Shown here: positions 46,167 to 57,177 of the stretch, piece by piece
Numbering within the stretch: position 1 is the first letter of the stretch
Layout: each line of letters starts with the position of its first letter
Origin: Arthonia radiata
Taxonomy: Eukaryota; Ascomycota; Arthoniomycetes; Arthoniales; Arthoniaceae
Direction: 5' to 3'
Assembly (NCBI GenBank): GCA_002989075.1
Contig: PSQN01000013.1
Span: 1,766,194-1,830,193, forward strand
Length of the DNA: 64,000 bases
Translations under genes and position numbers: made by a program
The notes under the pieces: generated by a model
The model's database searches: none
What the model saw: the letters and a program-made list of their open reading frames with translations, nothing else
Told to the model about the DNA's origin: nothing

Positions 46167-48435
46167 TCAAAAAAGCCCCTGCCACTCAACAGGTGCATTC
46201 ACTGGCTTTTCGTTCTCAAAATCGGCCTGCTGCTTAACGAACTCCAGAAACGCGGGGTCGAATGGCTTGGCTTGACCTCGCGACATGTTTCGGACAGGAG
46301 GCGCTGGGATGCCCATGGACTTCATATGAAACGCATACTTCTTGCGAAATTCTTTGTCTTCACAGGACGCTTCTGAACCCGAAGCGCGAGGGTTTGGCAT
46401 GGGTCTCCTCTCGGTGCCCTCGCCTTCCTCTTCTGGTGTTGTCATGATTGCAGGAGGTGCGCTAGCCTTGCGGCGGAAACGATTTCTGAGTACAGATCGA
46501 CGTCGCTTTGCATCATCTTGATATGACCCTGCTGGAGTGCTTCTAGCGTGTGTTGTTGGTGGCATGGCTGCTGGGTCTTCTGCCCGACCTGATCCGACCG
46601 ACGATGCACTCACTGACCTTGAGACGTCTGTGGCATCGCTCTGGACGGAGGACTTTGACTGACGCATATCGGAATGATCTTGGGACTCAACACGCTGCCC
46701 GTTCGAGATGAAACGTCGCGGTACCTGCGGGCCGAGAGACTCATTTGGCCCGGAACGTTCAGTATCGTTGAACAGCCGTTTACGGTCGTCCAATGTGCTG
46801 GGGCTGGGTGGATCTTCTGAAGATGTTAGCGATCTTGGGGAGATAAGCTCCTCATGGCTTGTCGCGGGCTCGATAGTATCAAGCGGTGAAACTGTGCCGT
46901 TGCTCTCAACTGCGCCGTTGCTCTCAACTGCGCCGTTGCTCTCAACTGCTGGAAACTCCTCACTGACTTTTTTGAGCGCAGGCTGGACATGCTCTGGAAT
47001 CCAACCTCAGTCGACTGAGGCGACTGAGCCATTCTCCTCTGCTCCGTAGATCTGACTCATCAACCAGTAACACTGGAAGACGCTAAAGTGGTCCTTACCG
47101 AGAACGCGTCGGCGGCCCATGATGGACTTGCGACAGTACGAGCGAGCTTCTTCATACTTCGTTTTGCGGTAGAGTACTGTCGCTAGTAGATCGGACGCTT
47201 CGCAGAGTCGAGTCGCTTGCTGATCATTGGATGTACTGTCATCTCCTTGTGTACTTTTGCGATGATGATCATCGGCAATTGCCCGAAGTGAGCTCTCCGC
47301 CTGGTCAAGATCCGGGACATAACAGTAGCAAGCAGCTAGCCTGAGACGAGCTTCTTCGAGCTTGTATCGATCACGCAGCCCAACTGGCAGCTCCTTGGCT
47401 TGTTTTAGGCCGTCTTGGAAATGTCGCTGCGCTTGTCTATATTCTTGTTTGTTGAAAAAATGCGTAGCTTTGTTCAGTAGAGCGCCGACCAGCTCGGACT
47501 GCAGAGCCTCCTCGTTGTCCGAGTCCTCATCAAGTTCATCGTCCACTGCATCTCGTACGCTGGTCGGGTCTGTGACGGCTGTCGGCACGGTTCGCGCCTC
47601 GCTGAATTGGAAGCTATTCCGGAAAGAGGTGGGTTGGGTGGTTTCAGCGGCGCTGTCGCTGATTGGTATGTCCGTATAGTCGTTCTGTTCTAACTAAGTC
47701 TCTAGGACCTTGCGCTTCGAGTCATCGAGCTCATAGCCCACGACGGAGCACATGGCCTCGCTACCTCCTCTTACAGTTGTCGCACTGGGAATAACCCTCT
47801 GCGCCGAATGACGCAGCTTTGCGGAGTTCCCTTCATCTTCCTGAACGCCAAGCGCACGAAGTTCTTCACTGCGCAGCTCTGATTTCTCCATAAGCTTGCG
47901 GACCTCATCGATCTTTGGGCCCAGCTCGTCAATGATCGTACCCGGGACCAAGCAAGTAGCACGGAGCGTGATCATTTAGAGAGTCAATTGAAGGGCACCC
48001 CTGTGGCCACGCAGCTGCTGATAGAGAGCACTGATGTCCGTTTGTCGCATGTTCATTCTGGCTTGTCTCGCAGCTTGACCGACCCAGTTTGTAGGATGAG
48101 GTAATAACGGGGATATGGCCTCTTCAACAGTCTGCAGAGTTGCCTGGCAATCTGAAAAGGAGCCTAACATAGCCTCGCGAAGCTCTTCTGCTTCTCCTGT
48201 TTCTGGATCGTTACCAATTAGTCGAGCTTCTGCTGACCTGAAGCTTGCGCTTTGGAACGTTTTCTCGATCGACCTCAAACTCGTTTCGATGGTGCGTGTC
48301 TCGCGCGCCACCTCTCCGACTGTTCTGTCGATTCTGTTTGTGGCTTGGATAAATTGCTGGAATTGCCATGCCAGAGTACCAGCAGTGTTGAGGGCTGCCG
48401 CAGCCGCGGTGGCAATGGAAAGGGGATCGATCCAT
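46167..48435 (-). pseudogene. Broken STAND-type N-domain plus TPR gene (4-bp duplication, three stops)
   Basis: One reverse frame is coding-like from 48428 to 46167 but is interrupted by TAA (47976-47978), TAG (47694-47696) and TGA (47007-47009). Each could come from a single C-to-T change (CAA, CAG, CGA). The only ATG (48435-48433) is out of frame because GATC is duplicated (48425-48432); with one copy it would start MDPLSIA, the classic opening of fungal STAND N-terminal (PigL-like) domains. That domain (~150 residues) is followed by a TPR region (KATHFFNKQEYRQAQRHFQDG ... LLATVLYRKTKYEEA) and a disordered tail. No intron removes these lesions in frame. The protein would have been ~750 residues. 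A role in allorecognition or signalling is inferred. Confidence 0.8.
46909..46962. repeat. 18-bp tandem repeat, three copies
   Basis: The unit TTGCTCTCAACTGCGCCG is repeated almost perfectly about three times. On the reverse strand it encodes VESNGA units inside the broken TPR gene, so it is a small coding minisatellite; the ends are approximate. Confidence 0.75.
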
Positions 48436-49161
48436 TGCGCGTATCGAACGTCGTATTGGCGTCTCGAGCAGCAATTGTAGGCTGCTCACGGGCTCGAGGC
48501 AAACTGTAGAGAGGCTATTTTGTCAAGCAAGGACGGCTTAGGGTGGACATAGCACCGAAAGCACCCCACAATCTCGGGGGTTTTGTCGCAGAATACACGA
48601 TTAACATTGATCAGTATACAATGCTTTACATTCGTTGCACATGTACGCCCGAACGGTGACCAAAGCGCGAGAGAGAAGAAAAAGGAGCAAAAAAATTGAA
48701 ACTTGTGCGATCGTGTCGAGCAATTATACAGATCTCGAGCGTGGCCAAACCTCTCACGAGACCATGTCGGAGCAGCAATGAGCTGCGCCTCTGTCTGCGC
48801 TGAAGGCGCTGCCTTGAACGGGAGTACGATAATTAGGACTTCGCTCTCAGGTTCAACTTACAGCCTCGTCCTCGGTGAAGGCGCACGTGCTCATCTGGTT
48901 GGGCCATAGCCGCTCGCCAAGACATTCCCTCGGTACAGTACAAAAGGCCACGGCCATACTCTGTCGTCGGAAGCATAGATGCAATGAGATTAGGGCGAAG
49001 TTGAAGAAGAGATGAAATGGTCCTGTATGGAAACGGGGAGGTTGCTATTAGAGTAGATGCTAGCTTTTTGAAATGGCAGGGGTCAACAGCCGGGGGTTGC
49101 CTCACTCCGGATTAACTTTTACCCGGGAATACTGGAGTAAAGCCCAATTCTATTGCGTCCG
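48436..49161. other. Intergenic, 726 bp
   Basis: Former promoter side of the broken gene and 3' flank of the cupin-like gene. Only short frames; no repeat or RNA gene is recognised. Confidence 0.4.
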
Positions 49162-49908
49162 TTACTTCGCTTTGGCAACCTCGTAATACTCGGGATAGTT
49201 CTGAGCATAGCCCAAGAGCCTGCAAGCTATTGGTGAGCCGATTTCCATGTTAAATCAACTGTTACTCCATACTGCCGTTGCTACGCGGACAGAATCATGA
49301 ACTTACCTGCCTATACTTGCCATTGCAATCATCAACGCTCGACTGAGCCAGACGCCAGCATTGGTTTCCAGTGCAGGATGGGGCATCGGTAACGCCAATG
49401 GGGTATCAGCAGACCAAAGATATAGGAACAATTGAAAGGGCGATGGCGCTGTCTTGGACTTCTTGCAATCGTCCAAATATCCAAAGAAGTTTCTAAAGAA
49501 GCGCTGTTCATTTTCGTAGTCCTCGGAGTCGAGCTGAATGTCAACGACGAGCGGTTCAGTGGTGCTAGCGTTCTCGAACCGGTGGTAACGTCCAGCCGCC
49601 ACGCCTGCAGTGGTCTGTCCGCCAGCGCTCAGGACGTAAGTCGGTTTGCTGTCCAGGCCGATGTAGAAGTTGCCAGTGCCAGACTGCACTCGAAACTTTT
49701 CGGACTGATAGATGTGGTAGTGGAACGGTGGCTGTATCACTGAAGGTTCATCCGGCAAGCTCCCACGAGGGGGTAAAGTGTGCGTCATGGCGAATGGCTG
49801 ATCACGGCCATTGAAACGCATGGACGACTTGCCACCTTCGTAAGTGATGAGGTCGTTGGAGGCGTTTTTGGTGCGCGGGGGAAGCGGAGATCTCAGGAAT
49901 GACAGCAT
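49162..49908 (-). CDS. Cupin-like protein of unknown function
   Basis: Exons 49908-49307 and 49219-49162; 219 residues. A small beta-barrel is suggested by FHYHIYQSEKFRVQSG, FYIGLDSKPTYVL and AGRYHRFENAS, which has the His/Glu spacing of cupins (HxH...E and a later H). The C-terminus has FFGYLDD and a weakly hydrophobic helix (SRALMIAMASIG). Splicing adds LLGYAQNYPEYYEV. The HxH implies a bound metal, but no enzyme class can be assigned. Related proteins appear near secondary-metabolite genes in fungi, but no such cluster is visible here. Confidence 0.72.
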
Positions 49909-50174
49909 TTTGCGTGGGTGTATGAGCTCGACGAGTTGTGATGCAGACAGTTGCCAGCGCCTTTGTACGCGCTCACGACAGCATCGAATCTGTTAACAGT
50001 GAGCTGAGCCCGAGTCTAGCAGATTACCGCGCTCGGTGCCGAGGCCGTTGCTTTCAGAATGAGATGCCGAACCACAACATGCCCGAGCGTTGGTAGAGAG
50101 ACAACCATGCCCTCAACATGGCCGCACAAGCATCAAAGAACTGGCATGGAGGAGCGCCGCTGAGATTGCAGGCC

Positions 50175-50702
50175 TTAGTCGTGATAGCTAAGTGCTCTAC
50201 TCGGATTCATCTCGAACATCCACAAACCCGCCCTTGCCGAGGTCGGGCCGGTGTCTCCGAGAAATCTGAGTGGTACTGCCTTCTGTATTGGCCTCTTAGT
50301 AATACAATGTCGCGCGATGGCTGTGTAAAATTCTGCAAAAGCCGCTTCAATCCTTACAGGATCTTCGAAGGGAAGGAATACTCTTACGTGTAAGCCAGCT
50401 GAAAAGGTTAGGTGAGACGGCGTATGCAAAATGGCTTGCAATGAAGTCGGCCTGTTGATATCGTTTGCAGTCTCGTCTTGAAAGGACGTAACTACGCCAA
50501 GAACGCTCCACTGGCGAATTGGACGTAAGAGAGCGGCGCACGACTCGATGCTGAGGAAAGAGTGAACTGACTGGAGGAAAGTGCTCCAGTGGCTCCTTCC
50601 TCGACAGTTCGTCGAACATCGTTCTGGGATCCGCAGACTCGTTATCTGACTCCCCGTCAGGTTAATCAACATCACGTCTACCATTCGATCGTTTGTGCTC
50701 AT
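50175..50702 (-). CDS. Hypothetical protein (weak)
   Basis: An ATG-initiated open frame of 175 residues. Composition is balanced and looks foldable (HVRVFLPFEDPVRIEAAFAEF), with no low-complexity run. There is no recognised domain, signal or partner. A 91-codon forward frame overlaps it. It may be a small orphan gene or chance. Confidence 0.3.
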   Translation of the reverse strand: MSTNDRMVDVMLINLTGSQITSLRIPERCSTNCRGRSHWSTFLQSVHSFLSIESCAALLRPIRQWSVLGVVTSFQDETANDINRPTSLQAILHTPSHLTFSAGLHVRVFLPFEDPVRIEAAFAEFYTAIARHCITKRPIQKAVPLRFLGDTGPTSARAGLWMFEMNPSRALSYHD

Positions 50703-51297
50703 TGCCTACCACACATTCTTCCCACAGAATGATTTATTCAAGTTCCGTTACATCTTGCCCAAAAAGAAACCCTTGGACAGGCAAGATGGGTCTTCCAAGA
50801 TCTTCTTCCCAGACGGCAGAGTCATGGACGAGTTCTATGGTCCGTCATCCGATCCGTATCGAGACCCTGATCCTGATGCTCTGTTCACTACTCGCCGCTG
50901 TCGGTCTTGCGTTCTGCATTATACAGACGATTCATAAGCGCCATTCTGTCCTTTTCTGGTGGGTTTGGACTATGCTTCCGGCTGTCGCTACAGCGGTACC
51001 TGCGGCCATTGTCCTGTTCCACTTCATACCCAAACACAGATTTTCTCCGGTCTGGAGCCTGGTATTCAGCTTTTTCTAGTGGATGGGCTGGTCGATCGGC
51101 TGCGCACTTACATGGAGATGAAGCGCTACAAGAGCGCTTCATCTCAGGATCGTCAATATGCGTCAGTGGACTACTCAGGAGCTCCCATGCGCCAGGGCCA
51201 CCGTGAATCTGAACCGCAACCACAGAGGCTCGATGGAGGCGGCAATCGTCTCAGCGACGTTGAAAGGGTAGAAGCCGCTAGTCAGCCGCGCTATTGA
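50695..51297 (+). other. Possible membrane-protein gene, unresolved or decayed
   Basis: Two frames share coding-like content. One has a hydrophilic stretch (FFPDGRVMDEFYGPSSDPYRD) and, later, a plausible tail (MEMKRYKSASSQDRQYASVDYSG ending at 51297); the other, between them, has two clear hydrophobic spans (LLAAVGLAFCIIQTI and TAVPAAIVLFHFI). No intron of normal length connects them in phase. Either a gene model with an unusual intron or a frameshifted relic would explain this; I cannot decide. Confidence 0.3.
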
Positions 51298-51653
51298 TAT
51301 CATGGGCCGCTCGGGGATCAATAGTCAACAGAGGAGAGTTGGAGGTGGACCACTATCAAGCGCTGGATTATGCCCTGAAGCTTGACGGATGTTGCCTGAG
51401 TGCGTGTCTCGCGCCACCAACCTTTGTGAAACCTCGAGAATCCTAGCCACGCAAGCACACTCTCATGCCTACCTGGAATGCTTGTTGCCACACCGTGATG
51501 ACCTTCTCCCCACAGGTTTTCCCATATGCTTTAGCGCCTTCTACCAGCGTTCTTTCCTCCGCAGCGACGCTAAAACTCGCTCATTTGCGGGCGCTTCGCT
51601 GCAGTTCGATCTTCGTGTAAGCACCCTTTTTGAGCTGGGCTGTGGAGCTCTTC
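51298..51653. other. Intergenic, 356 bp
   Basis: 3' flank of the AlkB gene. Only short frames are present and nothing is recognised. Confidence 0.4.
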
Positions 51654-52748
51654 TCAGAAGCTCTCTCCAAAGCTCTCTCCAGATTTGGCTACATGCGTGA
51701 TACAAGACTTGTGCTCCGCGTGCTCGTCCGCTTTTCGCTGCAGAGGCACCATGGCTCGACGAGCTTCATCCCATCGGTGAGGCGCGCCATTGCCAACGTT
51801 GTATTGATAGTAGTTCTCGCTCCCGCCTTTTGCCAAAGCCTTTCGAAACGTGATATTGATCCTTCCCCCGTCACTTTGCGCGCCTTTGCGTTTCGGGATT
51901 GAGTGAAGCCATTTGCCTTGCGTATCTCCTCGCATGAGCACCATGTCCCCAGGTGCAAGTGGCAGCTTCAAGGGTTTGTCTTCTGCCTTATCGTTGATTG
52001 CATCTTCTGCGTTGGGGGGTTGTGGCTTCGGTTTCATGAGAAAATCCCGCTTGCTGCCGAGGGAAAAGCTCGCTATGGCTGGCGTAGGACCCAAGAAACG
52101 CTCGTCATCGCTGTGATAGCTAATACTGTCCTTCCCGTCTGCGTAGTAGTTCACGAGACAGAAGTTGAAGGTCTCGCCCGTGACGGCTTCGGTGGCATGT
52201 CGCAGAGTTTCGAGACAGCTCGGTATAGGTCGTGGCTGGCGACCGTACTTTTTTGCATCTATTGGCTTATCGGAGGATGTTTCGAGGAGTGTAGCTTCGG
52301 AATCCGGCGTCGAGTAATGCCATTTCGAGGACTCATCTACGCCATACACTGTCGTGTAACGAGGTGTATTGATGTCGGTCTCGACTGGTCCGCGCTTGAT
52401 CTTGTACTGAACACGATAGAAGAAGAGCTGCTTGCGTAGGAAGTGAAAGAGCTGCTGTGCAGTCTTGCGATCAATGAACGGCTCGTAATAGAGCAAATCC
52501 AAGTATGGACGGTCATGGATATGCCTTGCGGCAGTTGATGGCGAGTATTGAAGCGTGTTCGTGATGGTCGTTGGCAGCGGTGGTACGGCGAAGGGATACG
52601 TTGGGTGCTTGGTTGGTGGATCGGTCAGGTTCTCATCATCGACGTCGTCGCTTGGCTCTTGAAGAGGTTGGGCGGGTGAGGAATGAGACTCGAGCTTTGA
52701 TTTCTTGTTCGACGTATGGAAAAAGGCATCAAGCGTCCGTTTTGACAT
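51654..52748 (-). CDS. AlkB-family alkyl-lesion dioxygenase (ALKBH2/3-like)
   Basis: A single exon of 364 residues from ATG at 52748; the frame extends 19 codons further but without an ATG. It is a 2-oxoglutarate/Fe(II) dioxygenase that removes alkyl groups from DNA or RNA bases. Visible landmarks: NYYADGKDSISYHSDDE (iron His and Asp, ~212 and 214), ASFSLGSKRDF, KWLHSIPKR (second His, ~281) and GGRINITFRK (the two 2OG-binding Arg). The N-terminus reads SKRTLDAFFHTS, close to a PCNA-interacting motif. It lies head to head with the gene at 53020, 271 bp apart. Confidence 0.92.
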   Translation of the reverse strand: MSKRTLDAFFHTSNKKSKLESHSSPAQPLQEPSDDVDDENLTDPPTKHPTYPFAVPPLPTTITNTLQYSPSTAARHIHDRPYLDLLYYEPFIDRKTAQQLFHFLRKQLFFYRVQYKIKRGPVETDINTPRYTTVYGVDESSKWHYSTPDSEATLLETSSDKPIDAKKYGRQPRPIPSCLETLRHATEAVTGETFNFCLVNYYADGKDSISYHSDDERFLGPTPAIASFSLGSKRDFLMKPKPQPPNAEDAINDKAEDKPLKLPLAPGDMVLMRGDTQGKWLHSIPKRKGAQSDGGRINITFRKALAKGGSENYYQYNVGNGAPHRWDEARRAMVPLQRKADEHAEHKSCITHVAKSGESFGESF

Positions 52749-53019
52749 CGAAATGAATTCCCCTAAATTGGTGAGTTCGTTCTTCTCGATGAGGCTTCGT
52801 TGCAATAGCGAGGCAGTCCGAGGCCACTGTCCAGAGTTCGATGACGTCGACGCGTCAAGCTTTACGACGCGTCTTCACCTCTTTGAAGCAGCAAGGATGG
52901 TAGATTGCGGTGACGTGACCTGATAATGAGATGTGTTCCCAACAATCAGTGCATGCTCTCTCTGCTCCAGCTTGATGGTAACTGCGGTGAATGCGATACC
53001 TCCCCTACAGGACCTGAAA

Positions 53020-53966
53020 ATGCCCAAAGCACCCGCAAGACGTAGTGGGCGCTCTAAAGGCTCTCGCGCATCACCAACGAGAGCCAATGTGGCCAACGAT
53101 AGCGTGAAGGAAGATGACAGCGATCGCGAGCCGAAGAAGCACTACAACAAGGACGATCCCAAAGCGTCCCATCTCTACACCGACGACAACCCATCGACTA
53201 CGCTTCAGGGGACAGGCTTCAAGGACGCCGAAACCGCAAAAAAGACCGTTGAACTCGTTTCGAAGCGCTCGATCACCTACCAGTTTCAAACCATCAATAC
53301 CATGTATTACAGGGCCAAGAATCATCCTCACAAGAACGAAGAGATCGAAACAGCCATCACAGTGTTTCGAAATTGGCTGGAAAAGACCTATCCAGAAGCC
53401 AAGGTACTGGCGCTGCCCAAACTTACCTTGCACTCATAGTCTTGAAATGCTGAAGAAAGGCTACTCTTGCTGACAGGAAGCGGGCAGGAAATGCGGAAAG
53501 ACTTTAAGCCATTACTGAGCAAAAAGGCGGTCTCCAAGTATTTGGACCGCATTAAGAAAGTCAAGGTATGCTCTGAATACTATGCACTTGTTTCTAGTGG
53601 GACGATGCTGCTCCATGCGAGCTTGTTGAACGTGCGACACTCCGGCACATACGCCCAGGAAAGCTTGCAAAAGTCGCACCGCACGTCTTGCTGAGCTGAC
53701 ATTTGGCTTCGTAGGTGGACAGCAGCTTCGCAGAGATGTATGTGGACCTACCACCACGTAAGAGGCTGGCAAACGTTCTCGTAGACAATGAACATCCAGA
53801 AGAGCCGGATTGGGAGAGGACAAGGGAGCTGAAGCTCACGGACTTGATTAAGGATAAGGGGGAGGCGCCCAAGGACGATGATATCTGGGAAGGCAAGGAA
53901 CCTACTGTGTGGCACTTACATTGCATCGCGTGGGCTTGGAGCCCAGTCTCGGAGAAAAAACTGTAG
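53020..53966 (+). CDS. Unknown fungal nuclear-type protein
   Basis: Exons 53020-53403, 53488-53565 and 53715-53966; 237 residues. The N-terminus is basic (PKAPARRSGRSKGSRAS) like a nuclear or nucleic-acid-binding tail, followed by a helical core (ETAKKTVELVSKRSITYQFQTINTMYYRAKNHPHK ... VFRNWLEKTYPEAK) and a C-terminal part with WHLHCIAWAWSP. The frame is restored only if exon 2 starts after the GGGCAG at 53487. The head-to-head position with an AlkB repair gene hints at co-regulation, but no family is recognised. Confidence 0.72.
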
Positions 53967-54168
53967 TGAGCTCATGCGAAATGTCGAACGCGAGGACAAC
54001 GTTGCTTGCATTCAATACAAAGAGGGCAGACTCCCCCCACTCTTCCACCACCCGTCACTCCCACAGCCATCTACACCCCCACCCCCACCCAGCCAAACAC
54101 AACACAAACGGAACGCAGGCAGACCAGCCGACACACACAACAGCAACGACAATCGCTCCCACGCTCTC

Positions 54169-54664
54169 TCACGGCAGCGGCACGTCCTGGCCGCGGCACG
54201 CGTACCACACAAACAACTGCGCTCGCCTCTTCACCTCCAACATCCTTCTGGAGTACCCCACTCCCCACCACCCCAACCTCCTCTGCTCCCCCTCCATCTC
54301 CCGGATCAACAACTCCGCCATTGCCACCATGTCCAGCCGCGCCCGGACGTTGTGATCCAGGTCGGCGGCGAGTTGGGCGGCGCTGGGCCACCCGCGGATG
54401 GCATTGTTGGCGGTAAAGGCTGCCGCCGCCTCCCGCCGCAACCAAGCCCCCATGTCCGCCTCCACCAACGGATGAGTGGAGGCTTGCACGCACGTCGCGG
54501 CGTATATGGCGTATGGTGTGCTTTCAAAACGCCCGGACGCTTGTAGTGCTGCTCGGTGCTGGAGTATGCTGTTCAACCACCTCCGTGGTTGTGCCGGGGC
54601 GGGTGGCGGGGCCCAGGCCGCCGGCAGGCACGAAGGTGGGCGCGAGAGGGTTGAGGATGGACAT
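54169..54664 (-). CDS. Hypothetical protein, start unresolved
   Basis: A ~150-residue reverse frame ending at 54169 is rich in Ala/Arg/Leu and looks folded (ARLDMVAMAELLIREMEGEQRRL, then RRAQLFVWYACRGQ). It has no ATG at its upstream end. An ATG at 54664 opens another frame beginning MSILNPLAP, which looks like a real N-terminus but stops after ~47 codons. An unrecognised intron or a frameshift must connect the two. No domain is recognised. Confidence 0.4.
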
Positions 54665-55101
54665 GGTGCGTTGCTGTACAATGGCGGTCAGTTTAAACAG
54701 CGTTCAGCTTGCAGTATGTGGTGAATAGGAGCGATTCCAGGTATGACGGCTCTTCTTCAACAGGGGTGAAAATGTTGAGAAATGCTAGAACCACGCTGAG
54801 GACTTAATTTGCTTGCTTTGAGTGCCTGTAGTGATCTGTATGTGAGTCTCGAGGACTCGTAGGATGCTGGCGGCGTCGGCGAAGATGGTATGGTGACGTT
54901 GGGGTTCGACGACGGACGCTGAGCTGGAGGAAGAATCTCAGTCAGCAATCTCCCACCTTTTGTGTGGGTCTGGACGCGATATTATCGATGTTGCCCGGCC
55001 AATATCCAAACACGAAGTGGGACCGCAATCTCGTGAGCGCCCACTTACGGCTTGCCTTCCATCTGTTCTTCTATAAGGTGCAAGCATTGCATCTACCACC
55101 C
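54665..55101. other. Intergenic, 437 bp
   Basis: No gene, repeat or RNA is supported. Probably the promoter of the 54.6-kb gene and the 3' flank of the transporter. Confidence 0.4.
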
Positions 55102-56666
55102 TCAGTAGGTATGCCTGAAGCCTGGGGTCTCCTCAATGACTTTCTTGCCTTTTGCTTGTCTTCTGTTGGCGAACCAGAACAGCGCTGTGAAGGCAAGCAC
55201 CAAGGCAATCATCCCGACATGGCTGCTGATCGCCACCCAGATGGCGGTGCGATACATGGGTGACTCGTTTTGCTTAAAGATGTACGCGCCTGTAATACCA
55301 CCAGCTCCATTGAAAGCAGTGACCAGCGCTGCGGCAAATGACCGCTTCCACTGACCCACAACATTGTTCTGGTAGTAGGCGGTCAAGGCCGCCCAATTGC
55401 TTACATACGCTCCCGTGGCGATAAAGATCCCAGCAAAGCGCGCTGAACTGTTTGACGTGAACCCCAGTAGCGCAAAACCCATGATCAAGCACGTACTATT
55501 GAAGACAATTATGGGACCACGTAAGCGCAAGCGATCTCCAATGAACGAAGAAAGAATAACCGGTATTATAGCATAGTAGTAAGGGGGTGCGTTGAGAAGT
55601 ATCGCTTCGTTCGATGAAAAGCCCAGCCCACCAACGAGAACGATCGGCAGAAAATAGGAGAGGGCGGTAGAAACCTGGCGACAGGAATTAGCCGTCTAGA
55701 TGGGAAGTGGTATGGAACTGCGCAGCAACGCACAATGTTTAACAGGAAGAACATGATGGCGAAACCATAGATTTTGAGATCAGTCCAATGTCGGATGACT
55801 TCCTTGAACGTGAATGGGCTTGCCTGGACGTCGTTCCTATCAATTTGGATACGTCTGACCGCGAGAGACTGCTCATCAGCGGACAGGAACCGAAAGCTCT
55901 TGTGGGCATTCTCCGGAAAGTCGACAATCCAAAGGTAGGTGATGAGGCCAATGGTCATGGTACAGGCCCCCTGAACCGCAAACATCCACCTCCACCCCTC
56001 CATGCCATGCTTCCCGTGGAGTTGCTGTAGGCCGTAGTTGACTATGCCGCCAGTAGCTAGAATGAAAACCTCACCAGTCTGCAAGTAGGCAAAGCGTAAT
56101 TGTTGCTCTCGACGCTTGTACCAGCTTGATATCAACACTGCAAGCCCTGGATAAATGCCGGACATGCTAATACCCAGTAAAACGCGCAGCGCAATCATTG
56201 CTCGCCAGCTGTGGATGAAGGCTGTGCAGAAAGTGATCAGACCGAACGCGAACGTGGAAGTGGAGAAAAACAAGCGAGGTCCGACAAGTCTAGAGGCAAG
56301 TGTGGCTGGTAGTTGGAAGACTATACTGGAGATTGTGAAGATGAAGATCGACACAGGATAGCGATTTCCTTTCAGATCGAGGTCTTCGAACATGGTGGTG
56401 ACAGAGGCGGAGGAAATAATGCCAGAGTCAATGAGATTGAGAGAGCATATAATGCCGGCGATCGTGCAGAGTCGGAGATCAATCTGGAACCTCAAGCGTC
56501 TTTCTTGGGCATCGTCCACTCCACCACGACCTGCAAGGTCTTGCTGTTCTGCCAGTAGACTATCCTCGTCATGTGCGGTGACCTGATTTGCGCCATTGGT
56601 GACAGTCGTTGACGTCTGCTCATCAGAAGGTGGTGACGATGCTGATCTTTCAGCATCTAAGCCCAT
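55102..56666 (-). CDS. MFS transporter, Dal5-like (allantoate/anion:cation symporter family)
   Basis: Exons 56666-55734 and 55674-55102; 501 residues. A ~65-residue acidic N-terminus is followed by about 12 spans. The segment RFQIDLRLCTIAGIICSLNLIDSG (helix 1), LASRLVGPRLFFSTSTF, RVLLGISMSGIYPGLAVLISSWYKR and WVAISSHVGMIALVLAF are typical of fungal ACS-family permeases (Dal5, Tna1, vitamin and carboxylate carriers). The substrate is not predictable. The usual helix-1 Asp is kept. Splicing at NIV/STALSY is clean. The start is the first ATG in frame. Confidence 0.88.
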
Positions 56667-57177
56667 CGTTGAGAGCCGACTGATGGCTGATCTCGGCTGC
56701 AAGTATTACAATCAAAGGCTGCGAGCTCCACAGCTGCGGACACACGTTGAAGCACGAGATACCACAGCTTGATTGCGCGTGCATACGGTGTCAAACTACG
56801 TGAAAGCTCCAGGGCAGGTTGGTGTCGCAAATAGAGAGTCCGCTGCATAGGCACAACGCTTTTATGGGATGCTTGGTAACCTATAGGGGCGGTATGGGTG
56901 ACGTATTGGCCCACAAGAGTGCATTCAAGCAGATTACCGGAGATTCCGAGATATCATAGAAGCAAAGAGTACTCTGTTTGTGTATATGCACTTATGCCTC
57001 CATCTCTTTGCTATTTGCTTTCGTTGGTTACAAATGTCAACGAGAGCAGTGGTGGAGGTGATCTGCGAATGATCGACCCAAGTGCGGATGCCGCTTTGAT
57101 TCATCTCCTTCTCCCGCGCATCGTTCACTTCCAATCAACAACAGCTCCCTCTTCCTTCGTTCTCAAGCTCCCCGGTC
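56667..57177. promoter_or_regulatory. Divergent promoter region, MFS / SLA1
   Basis: A 511-bp shared upstream region. A C/T-rich stretch at 57100-57175 precedes the SLA1 start. No other element is seen. Confidence 0.4.

Noticed and set aside
47694-47978. Introns that might remove the TAG and TAA in the broken TPR gene
   Set aside because: Nearby GT..AG pairs are either too weak or not a multiple of three, so they would break the frame that is intact on both sides.
53878-54546. 222-codon forward frame of His/Pro/Arg-rich sequence
   Set aside because: Low-complexity reading of a C-rich stretch, overlapping the 3' end of the 53.0-kb gene and opposite a more protein-like reverse frame.
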